DNA of 64,000 nucleotides from the NCBI RefSeq assembly GCF_030704825.1, contig NZ_JAUYNX010000012.1, positions 33,331-97,330 on the forward strand. Reading direction: 5' to 3'. Source of the DNA: Brevundimonas sp. (GTDB taxonomy: Bacteria > Pseudomonadota > Alphaproteobacteria > Caulobacterales > Caulobacteraceae). Within the stretch, counting starts at the first letter, position 1; every line of letters begins with the position of its first letter. The position numbers were made by a program, and so were the translations under genes. This document shows positions 8,142 through 17,447 of the stretch, piece by piece. The notes beneath the pieces were generated by a model. The model ran no database searches. It saw nothing but the letters and a program-made list of their open reading frames with translations, and was not told the DNA's origin.

Positions 8142-8234
8142 CTACTTGAGGCCGGACCAGGCTTGCGCGCGCGCCCGCGGCTGCCCATTAGCCAATGCGC
8201 GGCTGTCCGCCTCCTGCGGCCCGGCCTCAAGTAG
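8142..8234. repeat. 93-bp intergenic element with 14-bp perfect terminal inverted repeats
   Basis: CTACTTGAGGCCGG at 8142-8155 is the exact reverse complement of 8221-8234, separated by 65 bp. The interior has further symmetry: CATT/AATG around AGCC at 8186-8197 and two copies of CGCGGCTG at 8176 and 8198. It lies between a SirB1-like gene and gshB and is not coding. It could fold into a large cruciform or RNA hairpin, act as a terminator-like boundary, or be a small dispersed repeat (MITE-like). No flanking target duplication is evident. Confidence 0.65.
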
Positions 8235-8259
8235 CGCGAAGCGCGGTAGGCCAGGGAAG

Positions 8260-9207
8260 ATGTCCATGCTCAGAGTCGCGATCCAGATGGACCCCGTCGA
8301 GGCGGTCAACATCGAGTCCGACACCACCTGGCTGATGATGACGACGGCCCAGGACCGGGGCCACGCCCAATGGGTCTACGACTTCCGCACCCTGGCGCTG
8401 GAGGACGGCCGCCTGTTCTGCCGCGCCCGACCGGTGACCGTGCGCCAGACCCCCGGCGACCACGTCAGCCTCGGCGACGAGGTGAAGCTGGACCTGGCCG
8501 GGGACGTCGATGTGATCCTGATGCGGCAGGATCCGCCGTTCGACATGGCCTATGTCACCGCCACCTATCTGCTGCAGACGGTGCATCCGAAGACCCTGGT
8601 GGTGAACGACCCGGCCGAGGTCCGCAGCGCGCCCGAAAAGCTGCTGGTGACGCAATTCCCCGGCCTGACGCCGCCGACCCTGATCAGTTCGGACCCGGTC
8701 GCCCTGGTCGATTTCCACCAGCGTCACGGCGACGTGGTGCTCAAGCCCCTGCACGGCGCGGCGGGTTCGGGCGTGGTGCGCCTGAAGGCGGACGATCCGA
8801 ACCTGGAGGCGCTGATCGAGATTCATGCGACGGGCAGCCGCGATCCGCTGGTGATCCAGAAATTCATTCCGGCGGTGTCGAAGGGCGACAAGCGGATCAT
8901 CCTGATCGACGGCGAGCCGGTCGGCGCGATCAACCGCATCCCGGCCAAGGATCAGGTGCGCTCGAACCTGCGTGTCGGCGGCACGGCGGCCCCGGTCGAG
9001 CTGACCGACCGCGACCGCGAGATCTGCGCCGCCATCGGCCCCGAACTCAAACGGCGCGGCCTGATCTTCGTCGGCATCGACGTGATCGGCGACTACCTCA
9101 CCGAGATCAACGTCACCTCGCCCACCGGCGCCCAGCAGCTGAAGCGCTTCACCGGCGTCGATGCGGCGGCGCTGATGTGGGACGTGATCGAGAAGAAGCG
9201 GTCGTAG
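8260..9207 (+). CDS. gshB: Glutathione synthetase
   Basis: Catalyses the ATP-dependent joining of gamma-glutamylcysteine and glycine, the last step of glutathione synthesis. The 315-aa product is the standard GshB length. It starts [14 protein letters not shown], with the usual [23 protein letters not shown] (ATP-grasp loop), [17 protein letters not shown] and INVTSPTG near the C-terminus. The ATG at 8260 is preceded by a GGGAAG ribosome-binding site. An upstream in-frame extension runs through the inverted-repeat element and is rejected. No gshA is visible in this window. Confidence 0.95.
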   Translation: MSMLRVAIQMDPVEAVNIESDTTWLMMTTAQDRGHAQWVYDFRTLALEDGRLFCRARPVTVRQTPGDHVSLGDEVKLDLAGDVDVILMRQDPPFDMAYVTATYLLQTVHPKTLVVNDPAEVRSAPEKLLVTQFPGLTPPTLISSDPVALVDFHQRHGDVVLKPLHGAAGSGVVRLKADDPNLEALIEIHATGSRDPLVIQKFIPAVSKGDKRIILIDGEPVGAINRIPAKDQVRSNLRVGGTAAPVELTDRDREICAAIGPELKRRGLIFVGIDVIGDYLTEINVTSPTGAQQLKRFTGVDAAALMWDVIEKKRS

Positions 9208-9209
9208 GG

Positions 9210-9275
9210 CTTGGGGCCTGGGGCTTGGGTTTCGGAGACCGGGCCTCTTCCTAAGCCCTGAGCCCAGGCCCCAAG
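9210..9275 (+). terminator. Strong G/C-rich hairpin after gshB
   Basis: CTTGGGGCCTGGG at 9210-9222 is the exact reverse complement of 9263-9275, and an inner GCTT/AAGC pair extends the stem. It begins 3 bp after the gshB stop and ends 63 bp before the yifB start. It is probably a transcription terminator or mRNA-stabilising stem, though no U-tract follows. The left arm contains a partial tandem repetition of GGCTTGGGGCCTGG, suggesting a dispersed repeat unit. Confidence 0.55.
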
Positions 9276-9338
9276 TCCTCCCCTTGCAAATCCCACGCGT
9301 TCGTGGTTCGTTCCTTTCCCGTACAGCGGGAGGAGCGG

Positions 9339-10928
9339 ATGCTCGCCAGCGTGGTGACCGTGGCTTTCGAAGGCGTGGACGCCCGGCGGGTGGACGTGCA
9401 GGTCCAGCAGCTGCCGTGCGGCGAGCATCCGTCCTTCAACATCGTCGGCCTGGCCGACAAGGCGGTGGCCGAGAGCCGCGAGCGGGTGCGCGGGGCCTTC
9501 GGCGGCATCGGCCTGTCCCTGCCGGTGATGCGGATCATCGTCAACATGGCGCCCGCCGACCTGCCCAAGGAGGGCAGTCATTTCGACCTGCCCATCGCCC
9601 TGGCCCTGCTGGCCTCGATGGGCGTCATCCCGCCGGACATGCTGGCCGGCTGGGCGGCGGTGGGCGAGCTGGGGCTGGACGGCCGGATCGCGCCGGTCGG
9701 GGGCGCCTTGCCCGCGGCGGTCGCCGCCGACGCCATGGGGCTGGGGCTGATCTGCCCGGAGGCCAACGGACCCGAGGCGGCCTGGGCCGGAGACGCGGCG
9801 GTGCTGGCCCCGCGCTCCCTGATCGGCCTGGTCAATCATTTCAAGGGAACCCAGGTGCTGCGCCGGCCCGAGCCGGGGGCGATGCGGTCCGGAGACCGCG
9901 TCCCCGACCTGCGCGAGGTCAAGGGTCAGGAAAGCGCCAAGCGCGCGCTCGAGATCGCCGCGGCCGGCGGCCACAACCTGCTGTTCGTCGGCCCCCCGGG
10001 CTCGGGCAAGTCGATGATGGCGGCGCGCCTGCCCGGCCTGCTGCCGCCCCTGACGCCCCGGGAGTTGCTGGAGACCTCCATGGTCTGGTCGATCGCCGGG
10101 CTGATCGAGCGCGGTGGGCTGACCCGCGACCGGCCCTTCCGTTCGCCGCATCACTCCGCCTCCATGGCCGCCCTGACCGGCGGCGGCCTGAGGGCGAAAC
10201 CGGGCGAGGCCTCGCTGGCGCACAACGGAGTCCTGTTTCTGGATGAGCTCCCCGAATACAGCGCCCAGGCCCTCGATTCCCTGCGCGCGCCGCTCGAGAC
10301 GGGCGAGATCGTGGTGGCCCGGGCCAACGCCCACGTCCGCTACCCGGCCCGCTTCCAGCTGGTCGCCGCCATGAATCCCTGCCGCTGCGGTCTCGGCGGC
10401 GCCGGCAAGGGGGCCTGCGGCAAGGCTCCGCGCTGCCAGCGCGACTATCAGAACCGCATCTCGGGCCCGATGTTCGACCGCATCGACCTGACGGTGGAGA
10501 CGCCGCCAGTCACCGCCGCCGACATGGCCCTGCCGCCGCCCGCCGAGGGCACGGCCGAGGCCGCGGCCCGGGTGCTGGCCGCCCGCGCCATGCAGGAAGA
10601 CCGGCTGCGCGCGGCGGGCATCGATCCCGAAACCGCCCGGGACCAGACCGTCAACGCCCGCGCCTCGGGCGAGACTCTGGACCGGTTCGCCGCGCCCGAC
10701 GACGCCGGACGGGCCCTGCTGATGCGGGCCGGAGAGGCGGGCGGTCTGACCGCGCGCGGCTGGACCCGGACGCTGCGGCTGGCCCGCACCATCGCCGATC
10801 TGGACGGCTGCGACGGCGTCCTGCGCCGTCACATCGCCGAGGCCCTGGTTCATCGCCGGACGACCGTCGGCGCCCGTGGCGACTTCGAGCGGACGGCCGG
10901 CGCGGGGGCGGAGACGCGCGCCTTCTGA
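9339..10928 (+). CDS. yifB: YifB/ComM family Mg-chelatase-like AAA+ ATPase
   Basis: A 529-aa hexameric AAA+ protein. It has the N-terminal ChlI/Lon-S5-like domain (residues 1-170), a central Mg-chelatase ATPase with Walker A GPPGSGKS and Walker B LFLDELPE, the PCRCG cysteine motif, and a C-terminal helical domain. The homologue ComM promotes branch migration during natural transformation. A GGGAGGAG ribosome-binding site sits just before the ATG; a longer frame upstream lacks one. It lies alone after the gshB hairpin. No other competence gene is nearby. Confidence 0.92.
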   Translation: MLASVVTVAFEGVDARRVDVQVQQLPCGEHPSFNIVGLADKAVAESRERVRGAFGGIGLSLPVMRIIVNMAPADLPKEGSHFDLPIALALLASMGVIPPDMLAGWAAVGELGLDGRIAPVGGALPAAVAADAMGLGLICPEANGPEAAWAGDAAVLAPRSLIGLVNHFKGTQVLRRPEPGAMRSGDRVPDLREVKGQESAKRALEIAAAGGHNLLFVGPPGSGKSMMAARLPGLLPPLTPRELLETSMVWSIAGLIERGGLTRDRPFRSPHHSASMAALTGGGLRAKPGEASLAHNGVLFLDELPEYSAQALDSLRAPLETGEIVVARANAHVRYPARFQLVAAMNPCRCGLGGAGKGACGKAPRCQRDYQNRISGPMFDRIDLTVETPPVTAADMALPPPAEGTAEAAARVLAARAMQEDRLRAAGIDPETARDQTVNARASGETLDRFAAPDDAGRALLMRAGEAGGLTARGWTRTLRLARTIADLDGCDGVLRRHIAEALVHRRTTVGARGDFERTAGAGAETRAF

Positions 10929-10983
10929 ATCCAACCCCGTCTTAACGCCTGTCGGCGCATCCTGCGGTTCAAGGAGGCTGGCG

Positions 10984-12510
10984 ATGGCGCGGGCGAAGAC
11001 CACAGCGGAGACGACCGGGACCGAGGCGCCGGAGCAGCAGTTCCTGCGCCTGATGAGTCACGAGATGCGCACGCCGCTGAACGGCGTCATCGGCATGCTG
11101 GGCCTGCTGTCGCGCACCCGGCTGGACGGCGCCCAGCGCGCCTACGCCGAGGCGGCCCGGTCGTCGGCCGAGCATCTGCTGGGCCTGGTCAACGACCTGC
11201 TCGACTACGCCCGGCTGGAAGCCGGCAAGCTGGAGTTCGACCACGCCCCCGTCGATCTGGAGGCGCTGGTTCGCGGCGTCGCCGAACTGCTCAGCCCGCG
11301 CGCCCATGAGAAGGGGCTGGAGATCGCCTGGTCCGTCGCGCCCGAGGCCGTCGACGTCATGGGCGACGAGGGGCGGCTGCGGCAGGTGTTGTTCAACCTG
11401 GCCGGCAATGCGGTCAAATTCACCGCCACGGGCGGGGTCCGCATCGCCGTCGAACGGACCGGCGGCTCGGCCAGATCCCCCCGGCTCGCCTTCGTCATCG
11501 ACGACACCGGACCCGGCGTCCCGGTCGAGGCGCGGGCGCGGATCTTCGAGGAGTTCGGCCACGTCGACGCCTCCGACGCCAGCCGCTTCGGCGGCGCCGG
11601 CCTGGGGCTGGCCGTGGTCAGCAAGCTGGCCGCCGCCATGGGCGGCGCCGTCTCGGTCGCCGACCGACCCGACGGCCCCGGCGCGCGCTTTCGCTTCGAG
11701 GCGCGCTTCGACGCCGCCCCGGGCGCGTCCCGCCGCGGGCGGCCGTTGGCCGGCCACGCCGTCGCGGTGCTGAGCCGCGACCCCTTCGTCCGCGCCGCCG
11801 CCGTCGAGCAGATCAAGGCCTCGGGCGGGACGGTGCAGGACGACGCGGAGGTGGCCCTGATCGACCACGCCGCGCGCGAGCCCGGCCACGGACTGGCCCG
11901 GAAGCCCGCCGGCGCCCGCGCCATCGTCCTGCTGAGGCCCGCCGAACGCGACCTGATCGCCCGCTACCGCGTCGCCGGCTTCCACGGCTATCTGATCAAG
12001 CCGCTGCGCCGCGCCTCCCTGGCCGAGCGGGTGCTCGCCGCCGCCGGGCAGACGACGTTGAAGCCCGGCCTGCCGCCCCCGCCCCCGCCCGAGGACGACC
12101 GCGTCGCCCCGACCCGGTTCTCGGGCACGCGCGTCCTGCTGGTCGAGGACAATCCCGTCGGGGCCCTGCTGGCGGCGACCCTGCTGCGGCGCGAGGGCTG
12201 CGCCGTCGAGACCGCCGCCAGCGGCCACGAGGCCGTCGATGCGATGAAGCGGGCCCGCTACGACCTGGTCTTCATGGACATGCGGATGCCGGGCATGGAC
12301 GGGCCCAGCGCCGCCCGGGCCGTGCGGGCGGGCGGCGACCGCACCCCCATCGTCGCCCTGACCGCCAACGCCTTCGCCGAGGACCGCAAGGCCTGCCTCG
12401 AGGCCGGCATGAACGACCATCTGGTCAAGCCGCTGGAGCTGGAATCCCTGCGCGCCTCGCTCGCCCGCTGGACGAACCGCACGGACCGCGCCAAGGTCGC
12501 CGCCGGATAG
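10984..12510 (+). CDS. Cytosolic hybrid histidine kinase with two receiver domains
   Basis: A 508-aa two-component protein with no membrane segment and no recognisable sensor domain. HisKA has MSHEMRTPLNG with phospho-acceptor His26. The HATPase spans residues 90-245 with NLAGNAVKF (N box), DDTGPGVP (G1) and GGAGLGL (G2). A first receiver-like domain (about 255-355) keeps the IDHA Asp and a late Lys but lacks the usual N-terminal acidic pair, and is probably degenerate. A Pro-rich linker leads to a full receiver, residues 382-495, with LVEDN, phospho-acceptor Asp432 in FMDMRMPGMDG and LVKP. Strong AAGGAGG site before the ATG. It may be activated by a partner protein through its first 20 residues. 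Pathway unknown. Confidence 0.9.
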   Translation: MARAKTTAETTGTEAPEQQFLRLMSHEMRTPLNGVIGMLGLLSRTRLDGAQRAYAEAARSSAEHLLGLVNDLLDYARLEAGKLEFDHAPVDLEALVRGVAELLSPRAHEKGLEIAWSVAPEAVDVMGDEGRLRQVLFNLAGNAVKFTATGGVRIAVERTGGSARSPRLAFVIDDTGPGVPVEARARIFEEFGHVDASDASRFGGAGLGLAVVSKLAAAMGGAVSVADRPDGPGARFRFEARFDAAPGASRRGRPLAGHAVAVLSRDPFVRAAAVEQIKASGGTVQDDAEVALIDHAAREPGHGLARKPAGARAIVLLRPAERDLIARYRVAGFHGYLIKPLRRASLAERVLAAAGQTTLKPGLPPPPPPEDDRVAPTRFSGTRVLLVEDNPVGALLAATLLRREGCAVETAASGHEAVDAMKRARYDLVFMDMRMPGMDGPSAARAVRAGGDRTPIVALTANAFAEDRKACLEAGMNDHLVKPLELESLRASLARWTNRTDRAKVAAG

Positions 12511-12544
12511 GGACGCGGGGGCGTCGCTTCGAGGGACGCCACAG

Positions 12545-14224
12545 ATGACCGACAACGCCACGGAGACCGCGCCGCCGGCTGTCGCTGCGACCGATACCGC
12601 GCCCAAGGGGCTCGGGGTGATCAAGGTCGCCTTCCGGGACCGGCGCACCCTGGCGATGCTGCTGCTGGGGTTCTCGGCCGGCCTGCCCTTCACCATGCTG
12701 ATCGGCACGCTGAACGCCTGGCTGTCGGACGCCGGGGTGGCGATCTCGACCATCGGCATCCTTTCCTGGATCGGCCTGTTCGGCGCCTTCAAATTCCTCT
12801 GGTCGCCGCTGGTCGGCGTGGTTCCGCCCTTCATCGGCCGGCGGCTGGGACGGCGGCGGAGCTGGATGATCGGCTGCCAGCTGGTGATCGGCGCGGCCCT
12901 GATCGTCATTGCCGTATCCAGCCCGGAAGGCGGGACCCTCGGCCTGCTGGCCGGGGCGGCGGCCCTGGGCGCCTTCGCCTCGGCGACCCAGGACATCGTC
13001 ATCGACACCTGGCGCATCGAGGTGGCCGGACCGGGCGCCCCGATCGATCTGCTGTCGACCATCTATCAGTTCGGCTTCAGGACCGCGGCCCTGGTGGGCG
13101 GCGCGGGCGCGCTTCTTCTCGCCGACGTCGCCGGCTGGCCCGCTACCTTCGCGGTGAGCGGCGTGCTGATGGGCCTGGGCCTGCTGGGCGCCGCGATCGC
13201 GCCCGAACCCGAAGCCGCCCCGCCGCAGGCCATAGCGAAGGAACGGCTGGGTTCACCGCGTCTCCGGCTGTTCGCCCTCGTCGCCACCCTGGCGGCATGG
13301 GCCTGGGCCGCCTTCATGCTGGTCAATTTCATGATCACGGCCCTCACCACGACCCCTGCGCCCAGCGCGGGCGAGTTCACCGGAACCTGGGGTCCGTGGA
13401 TCATCAGCGCGGCGGTGCTGCTGCCCTGCGCCCTTGCGGGCTTCGTCGTCTGGCGCGGCCGGGTGGCCGTCCCGGCCGCGGGCGACCGCCCGATCCTGAC
13501 CATGCTTTACGACGCCATCATCGCCCCGCTGGTCGAGTTGATGGGGCGGCTGGGTTGGGGCGCCCTGATCGTGCTGGGCCTGATCCTGACCTATCGCATC
13601 ACCGACGGCGTCTGGGGGCCATTCGCCTTCCCCTTCTACATGGGGGCCGAGGGCGGCGCGCTGGGCCACACCAAGACGGAGGTGGCGCTGGCGTCCAAGA
13701 CCTTCGGGGTGATCATGACCATCATCGGCATCGGCCTCGGCGGCTGGGCCCTGCTGGTGATCGGCCGGATGGCGTCACTGCTGATCGGGGCGATCCTGGC
13801 GGCGGCGACCAACCTGCTGTTCGCCGATCTGGCTATGGGGGCGCCAGTGATCGGCGGCTTCATGAGCGCGACCGGCCTGTACGGCCTGTTCGGGACCTTC
13901 GGTCTCGGCGAGCCCATGGCGCGGCTGATGCTGGCGATCGCCGGAGAGAACATCGCCGGCGGCTTCGCCGGCGCGGCCTTCGTGGCCTATCTGTCGGCGC
14001 TGTCGAACAAGATGTTCGGCGCGGTGCAGTTCGCCATCTTCACCTCGCTGGCGCTTCTGATCGGCACCTTCGGGCGCGGGGCGCTGGGCGAGATGATCGA
14101 GAACCAGGGCTTCGCGCCCGTGTTCATCTTCGCGGCGGCGCTGGGAGGCATCACCGTGGTCTTCTGCATCCTGGAATGGGTGCGACTGGCGGCGGAGAAG
14201 CGGAAACTCGCGGCCTCCACCTGA
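12545..14224 (+). CDS. AmpG-like major facilitator superfamily permease
   Basis: A 559-aa inner-membrane MFS transporter. The N-terminal region matches the AmpG group: LLLGFSAGLPFTMLIGTLNAW, GLFGAFKFLWSPLV and ATQDIVIDTWRIE, with about 12-14 hydrophobic segments overall. AmpG imports anhydro-muropeptides from peptidoglycan turnover for recycling and beta-lactamase signalling. It follows the hybrid kinase by 34 bp on the same strand. Neither a recycling gene set nor an ampC is nearby, so the muropeptide substrate is inferred from family similarity. Confidence 0.8.
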   Translation: MTDNATETAPPAVAATDTAPKGLGVIKVAFRDRRTLAMLLLGFSAGLPFTMLIGTLNAWLSDAGVAISTIGILSWIGLFGAFKFLWSPLVGVVPPFIGRRLGRRRSWMIGCQLVIGAALIVIAVSSPEGGTLGLLAGAAALGAFASATQDIVIDTWRIEVAGPGAPIDLLSTIYQFGFRTAALVGGAGALLLADVAGWPATFAVSGVLMGLGLLGAAIAPEPEAAPPQAIAKERLGSPRLRLFALVATLAAWAWAAFMLVNFMITALTTTPAPSAGEFTGTWGPWIISAAVLLPCALAGFVVWRGRVAVPAAGDRPILTMLYDAIIAPLVELMGRLGWGALIVLGLILTYRITDGVWGPFAFPFYMGAEGGALGHTKTEVALASKTFGVIMTIIGIGLGGWALLVIGRMASLLIGAILAAATNLLFADLAMGAPVIGGFMSATGLYGLFGTFGLGEPMARLMLAIAGENIAGGFAGAAFVAYLSALSNKMFGAVQFAIFTSLALLIGTFGRGALGEMIENQGFAPVFIFAAALGGITVVFCILEWVRLAAEKRKLAAST

Positions 14225-14228
14225 CCCG

Positions 14229-16508
14229 TCAGCCCTCCACCGCCGCCCCTTCGTCATAGGCGGCGAAGGTGGCGGCGGTGATGATCTCGCTGACCGAGGC
14301 GCCGAGGCTGACGATCTGGACCGATTTCTCCAGCCCGACCAGCAGCGGCCCGATCACCGTCGCGCCGCCCAGCTGCTGCACCAGCCGGGTCGAGATGGCG
14401 GCCGAATGGATGGCCGGCATGACCAGCACATTGGCGTGGCCGGTCAGGCGCATGAAGGGATAGGCGGCGCGGGCCTCGGGATCGAGAGCCAGCTCGGGCG
14501 GCATCTCGCCCTCGTATTCGAAATCGCAGCCGCGCTGATCGAGGATGCGGATGGCCTCGCGCACCTTCTCGCCGCGGTCGCCCGGAGGGTTGCCGAAGGT
14601 CGAATAGCTGAGGAAGGCGACGCGCGGGGTCTTGCCCAGCTTGCGGACGGTTTCGGCGGCCTGGATGGCGATCTCGGCCAGTTCCTCGGCGTTCGGAAGC
14701 TCGTGGATCGAGGTGTCGGCGACGAACAGGGTGCGGCCCTTTGACAGCAGGATCGACAGGCCGATCATGCGGTTCCGGACGTCGAGGACGCGCCGGACCT
14801 CCTTCAGCACCATGTTGAAATTGCGGGTCACGCCGGTGACCATGCAGTCGGCCTGGCCTCGCGCGCACATGGCGGCGGCGAAATAGTTGCGGTCCTGGTT
14901 GATCATCCGCTGCACGTCGCGCTTCAGATAGCCGCGGCGCTGCAGGCGGCCGTAGAGCCAGTCGGTGTAGTCGGCGTTGTGCTCGCTGACGCGGGCGTTG
15001 ACGATCTCGATGCCCAGGTCGTCGAAGATCAGCCCGGCCTCGGCGGCGTTCTTGCGGATCAGCTCCTCGCGGCCGATGAGGATGGGCGTGCCCAGCTCGG
15101 CCTGTTTGAAGCCCCAGGCGGCGCGGATGACGGCCGTCTCCTCGCCCTCGGCGAACACCACCCGCTTGTTCGGGCCGGCGCGCACCGCGGCCGAGATGTT
15201 CTGCATCAAGGCGGCGGACGGATCGAGCCGCGAGCGCAGCTCGGTGCGGTAGGCGTCCATGTCCTCGATCGGCTTGCGGGCCACGCCCGTGTCCATCGCC
15301 GCCTGGGCGACGAAGGGCGGGATGTACCAGATCAGGCGCGGGTCGAACGGCGTGGGGATGATGTAGTCGCGGCCGAATTTCAGCTTGCGGCCGCGATAGG
15401 CGGCGGCGACCTCGTCCGGCACGTCCTCGCGGGCGAGGGCGGCCAGGGCGCGGGCGCAGGCGATCTTCATCTCGTGATTGACTCGGCGGGCGCGCACGTC
15501 GAGCGCGCCGCGGAAGATGTAGGGAAAGCCGAGGACGTTGTTGACCTGGTTCACATAGTCGGACCGGCCGGTGGCCATGATGGCGTCCGAGCGGACGGAC
15601 AGCACGTCTTCCGGCGTGATCTCCGGGTCCGGATTGGCCATGGCGAAGATGATCGGATTCGGCGCCATCGAGGCGACCATCTCCTTGGTGATGGCCCCCT
15701 TGGCGGCCAGGCCCAGGACGACGTCGGCGCCGACCATCGCTTCCGCGAGCGTGCGATGCGGGGTGTCGGTGGCGTGGGCGGCCTTCCATTGGTCGACGTT
15801 GTCGCGCCCCCTGTAGACGACGCCGTCGCGGTCGACGATGACGGTGTTCTCCTGCCGGACGCCGGCCGCCTTCATCAGGCCGATCGACGACAGGCCGGCG
15901 GCGCCGGCGCCGGCCAGGACGACCTTGAGGTCCTCCAGCTTCTTGCCGGCGATATGGGCGGCGTTGATCAGGGCCGCGGTGGAGATGATGGCCGTGCCGT
16001 GCTGGTCGTCATGAAAGACCGGGATGTCCAGCAGGTCCTGCAACTGGCTTTCGATGACGAAGCATTCGGGGGACTTGATGTCCTCGAGATTGATGCCGCC
16101 CCAGGTGTCGCCGATGTTCTTGACCACGGTGACGAACTCGTCCGGGTCGGTGGTCTTGACCTCGACGTCGAAGCTGTCGACGTCGGCGAAGCGTTTGAAG
16201 AGCACGCATTTGCCCTCCATCACCGGCTTGGAGGCCATGTGGCCGAGATTGCCGAGGCCGAGGATGGCCGTGCCGTTGGAGATGACCGCGACCAGATTGC
16301 CCTTGGACGTATAGTCATAGGCCCTGTCGACGTCGTCGGCGATGGCCAGGACCGGAATGGCGACGCCGGGCGAATAGGCCAGAGACAGGTCGCGCTGGGT
16401 CGCCATCGGCTTGGTCGGCGCCATGGAGATCTTGCCCGGGGTCGGGCTGCGGTGGAACTCCAGCGCATCTTCGTCGGAGAAGGTCTGTTTGTCGGTCAGG
16501 TCGGCCAT
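14229..16508 (-). CDS. maeB: NADP-dependent malic enzyme with phosphotransacetylase-like domain
   Basis: A 759-aa MaeB-type enzyme that decarboxylates malate to pyruvate with NADP+. The N-terminal malic domain (about residues 20-160) contains SLAYSPGVAIP and VISNGTAILGLGNLG. The NAD-binding domain (about 165-400) has VLAGAGAAGLSSIGLM and FAMANPDPEITPEDV. A C-terminal phosphate acetyl/butyryltransferase-like domain (about 430-755) is regulatory and binds acetyl-CoA in homologues. Length and domain order are exactly as in the MaeB family. It converges with the AmpG-like gene, leaving only 4 bp between stops. Confidence 0.95.
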   Translation of the reverse strand: MADLTDKQTFSDEDALEFHRSPTPGKISMAPTKPMATQRDLSLAYSPGVAIPVLAIADDVDRAYDYTSKGNLVAVISNGTAILGLGNLGHMASKPVMEGKCVLFKRFADVDSFDVEVKTTDPDEFVTVVKNIGDTWGGINLEDIKSPECFVIESQLQDLLDIPVFHDDQHGTAIISTAALINAAHIAGKKLEDLKVVLAGAGAAGLSSIGLMKAAGVRQENTVIVDRDGVVYRGRDNVDQWKAAHATDTPHRTLAEAMVGADVVLGLAAKGAITKEMVASMAPNPIIFAMANPDPEITPEDVLSVRSDAIMATGRSDYVNQVNNVLGFPYIFRGALDVRARRVNHEMKIACARALAALAREDVPDEVAAAYRGRKLKFGRDYIIPTPFDPRLIWYIPPFVAQAAMDTGVARKPIEDMDAYRTELRSRLDPSAALMQNISAAVRAGPNKRVVFAEGEETAVIRAAWGFKQAELGTPILIGREELIRKNAAEAGLIFDDLGIEIVNARVSEHNADYTDWLYGRLQRRGYLKRDVQRMINQDRNYFAAAMCARGQADCMVTGVTRNFNMVLKEVRRVLDVRNRMIGLSILLSKGRTLFVADTSIHELPNAEELAEIAIQAAETVRKLGKTPRVAFLSYSTFGNPPGDRGEKVREAIRILDQRGCDFEYEGEMPPELALDPEARAAYPFMRLTGHANVLVMPAIHSAAISTRLVQQLGGATVIGPLLVGLEKSVQIVSLGASVSEIITAATFAAYDEGAAVEG

Positions 16509-16553
16509 GCCCGTTCCTAAGCCGGAGGGCGGGCCGCGACAACCGTCGACGGG

Positions 16554-17387
16554 TCAGACCGTCAGCGCTCCCGTCCGTTCGACCTCGACCGGCCCGGTCA
16601 TGAAGACGTGGTCCGTCGCCTCGTCCCAGTTGATCGTCAGTTCGCCGCCGTCGACCTCGATGGTCGCGGCCCGGCCGGTCAGGCCGCGCCGCGCGGCGGC
16701 GACCAGGGCGGCGCAGGCGCCGGTGCCGCAGGCCCGGGTCAGGCCGGCGCCCCGCTCCCACACCCGCAGGCGGATGCGGTCGGGCGCCATCACATGGGCG
16801 AAGCCGACATTGACGCCCTCGGGAAAGCGCGGGTGATGCTCGATCAGGGAGCCCGTGCCGCGCACGAAGCCGTCGTTCGGGGCGTGGTCCATGAAGAAGA
16901 CCACGTGCGGATTGCCCATGGAGACGGCGCCCGGCGTGTGCAGCACAGGATCGTCGATCGGCCCGACCTGCAGTTCGATGCCGCGGGTGTCCATTTCCTC
17001 GTCCAGCGGAATCTGATCCCATTCCAGCCGGGGCGCGCCCATGTCCACCGTGATCCGGCCGTCGGCCGCGCGCCGGGCCGTCGTCGGACCGCCCAGGGTG
17101 TCGATCCGGACCTCGTCCCGACCGCTCGACTGCATCAGCAGCCAGCCGACGCAACGCAGGGCGTTGCCGCAGGTCTCGACCGACCCGCCGTCGGCGTTCC
17201 ACACCCGCATGAAGGCGTCCGCCGTCGTGGACGGTTCGATGGCGATCAGCTGGTCGCAGCCTTCGCCGGTCTCGCGGTCGGCGACGGCGCGCGCCTGATC
17301 GGCCGTCGGCGCGAACGGCGTCTCCAGCGCATTGACGACGACGAAGTCGTTGCCGGCGCCGTTCATCTTGACGAAGGGACGGGTCAT
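16554..17387 (-). CDS. dapF: Diaminopimelate epimerase
   Basis: Interconverts LL- and meso-diaminopimelate for lysine and peptidoglycan synthesis, without cofactor, using two cysteines. Both are present: ETCGNALRC and TRACGTGAC. The N-terminal FVKMNGAGNDFVVVN and the internal PGAVSMGNPHVVFF are also diagnostic. The 277-aa length is standard if translation begins at 17387; another ATG four codons upstream is possible. It is separated from maeB by 45 bp on the same strand and is divergent from the K+ channel gene. Confidence 0.95.
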   Translation of the reverse strand: MTRPFVKMNGAGNDFVVVNALETPFAPTADQARAVADRETGEGCDQLIAIEPSTTADAFMRVWNADGGSVETCGNALRCVGWLLMQSSGRDEVRIDTLGGPTTARRAADGRITVDMGAPRLEWDQIPLDEEMDTRGIELQVGPIDDPVLHTPGAVSMGNPHVVFFMDHAPNDGFVRGTGSLIEHHPRFPEGVNVGFAHVMAPDRIRLRVWERGAGLTRACGTGACAALVAAARRGLTGRAATIEVDGGELTINWDEATDHVFMTGPVEVERTGALTV

Positions 17388-17447
17388 ACCGGGCAACATA
17401 TAGCGACGGGCTGGACCTGACGCGAGAGAACCGCGTTAAGCTGGACC

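Noticed and set aside
9093..11003. Long antisense open frame over gshB and yifB
   Set aside because: Antisense shadow of strong genes at very high GC; no motif, low-complexity Gly/Arg content.
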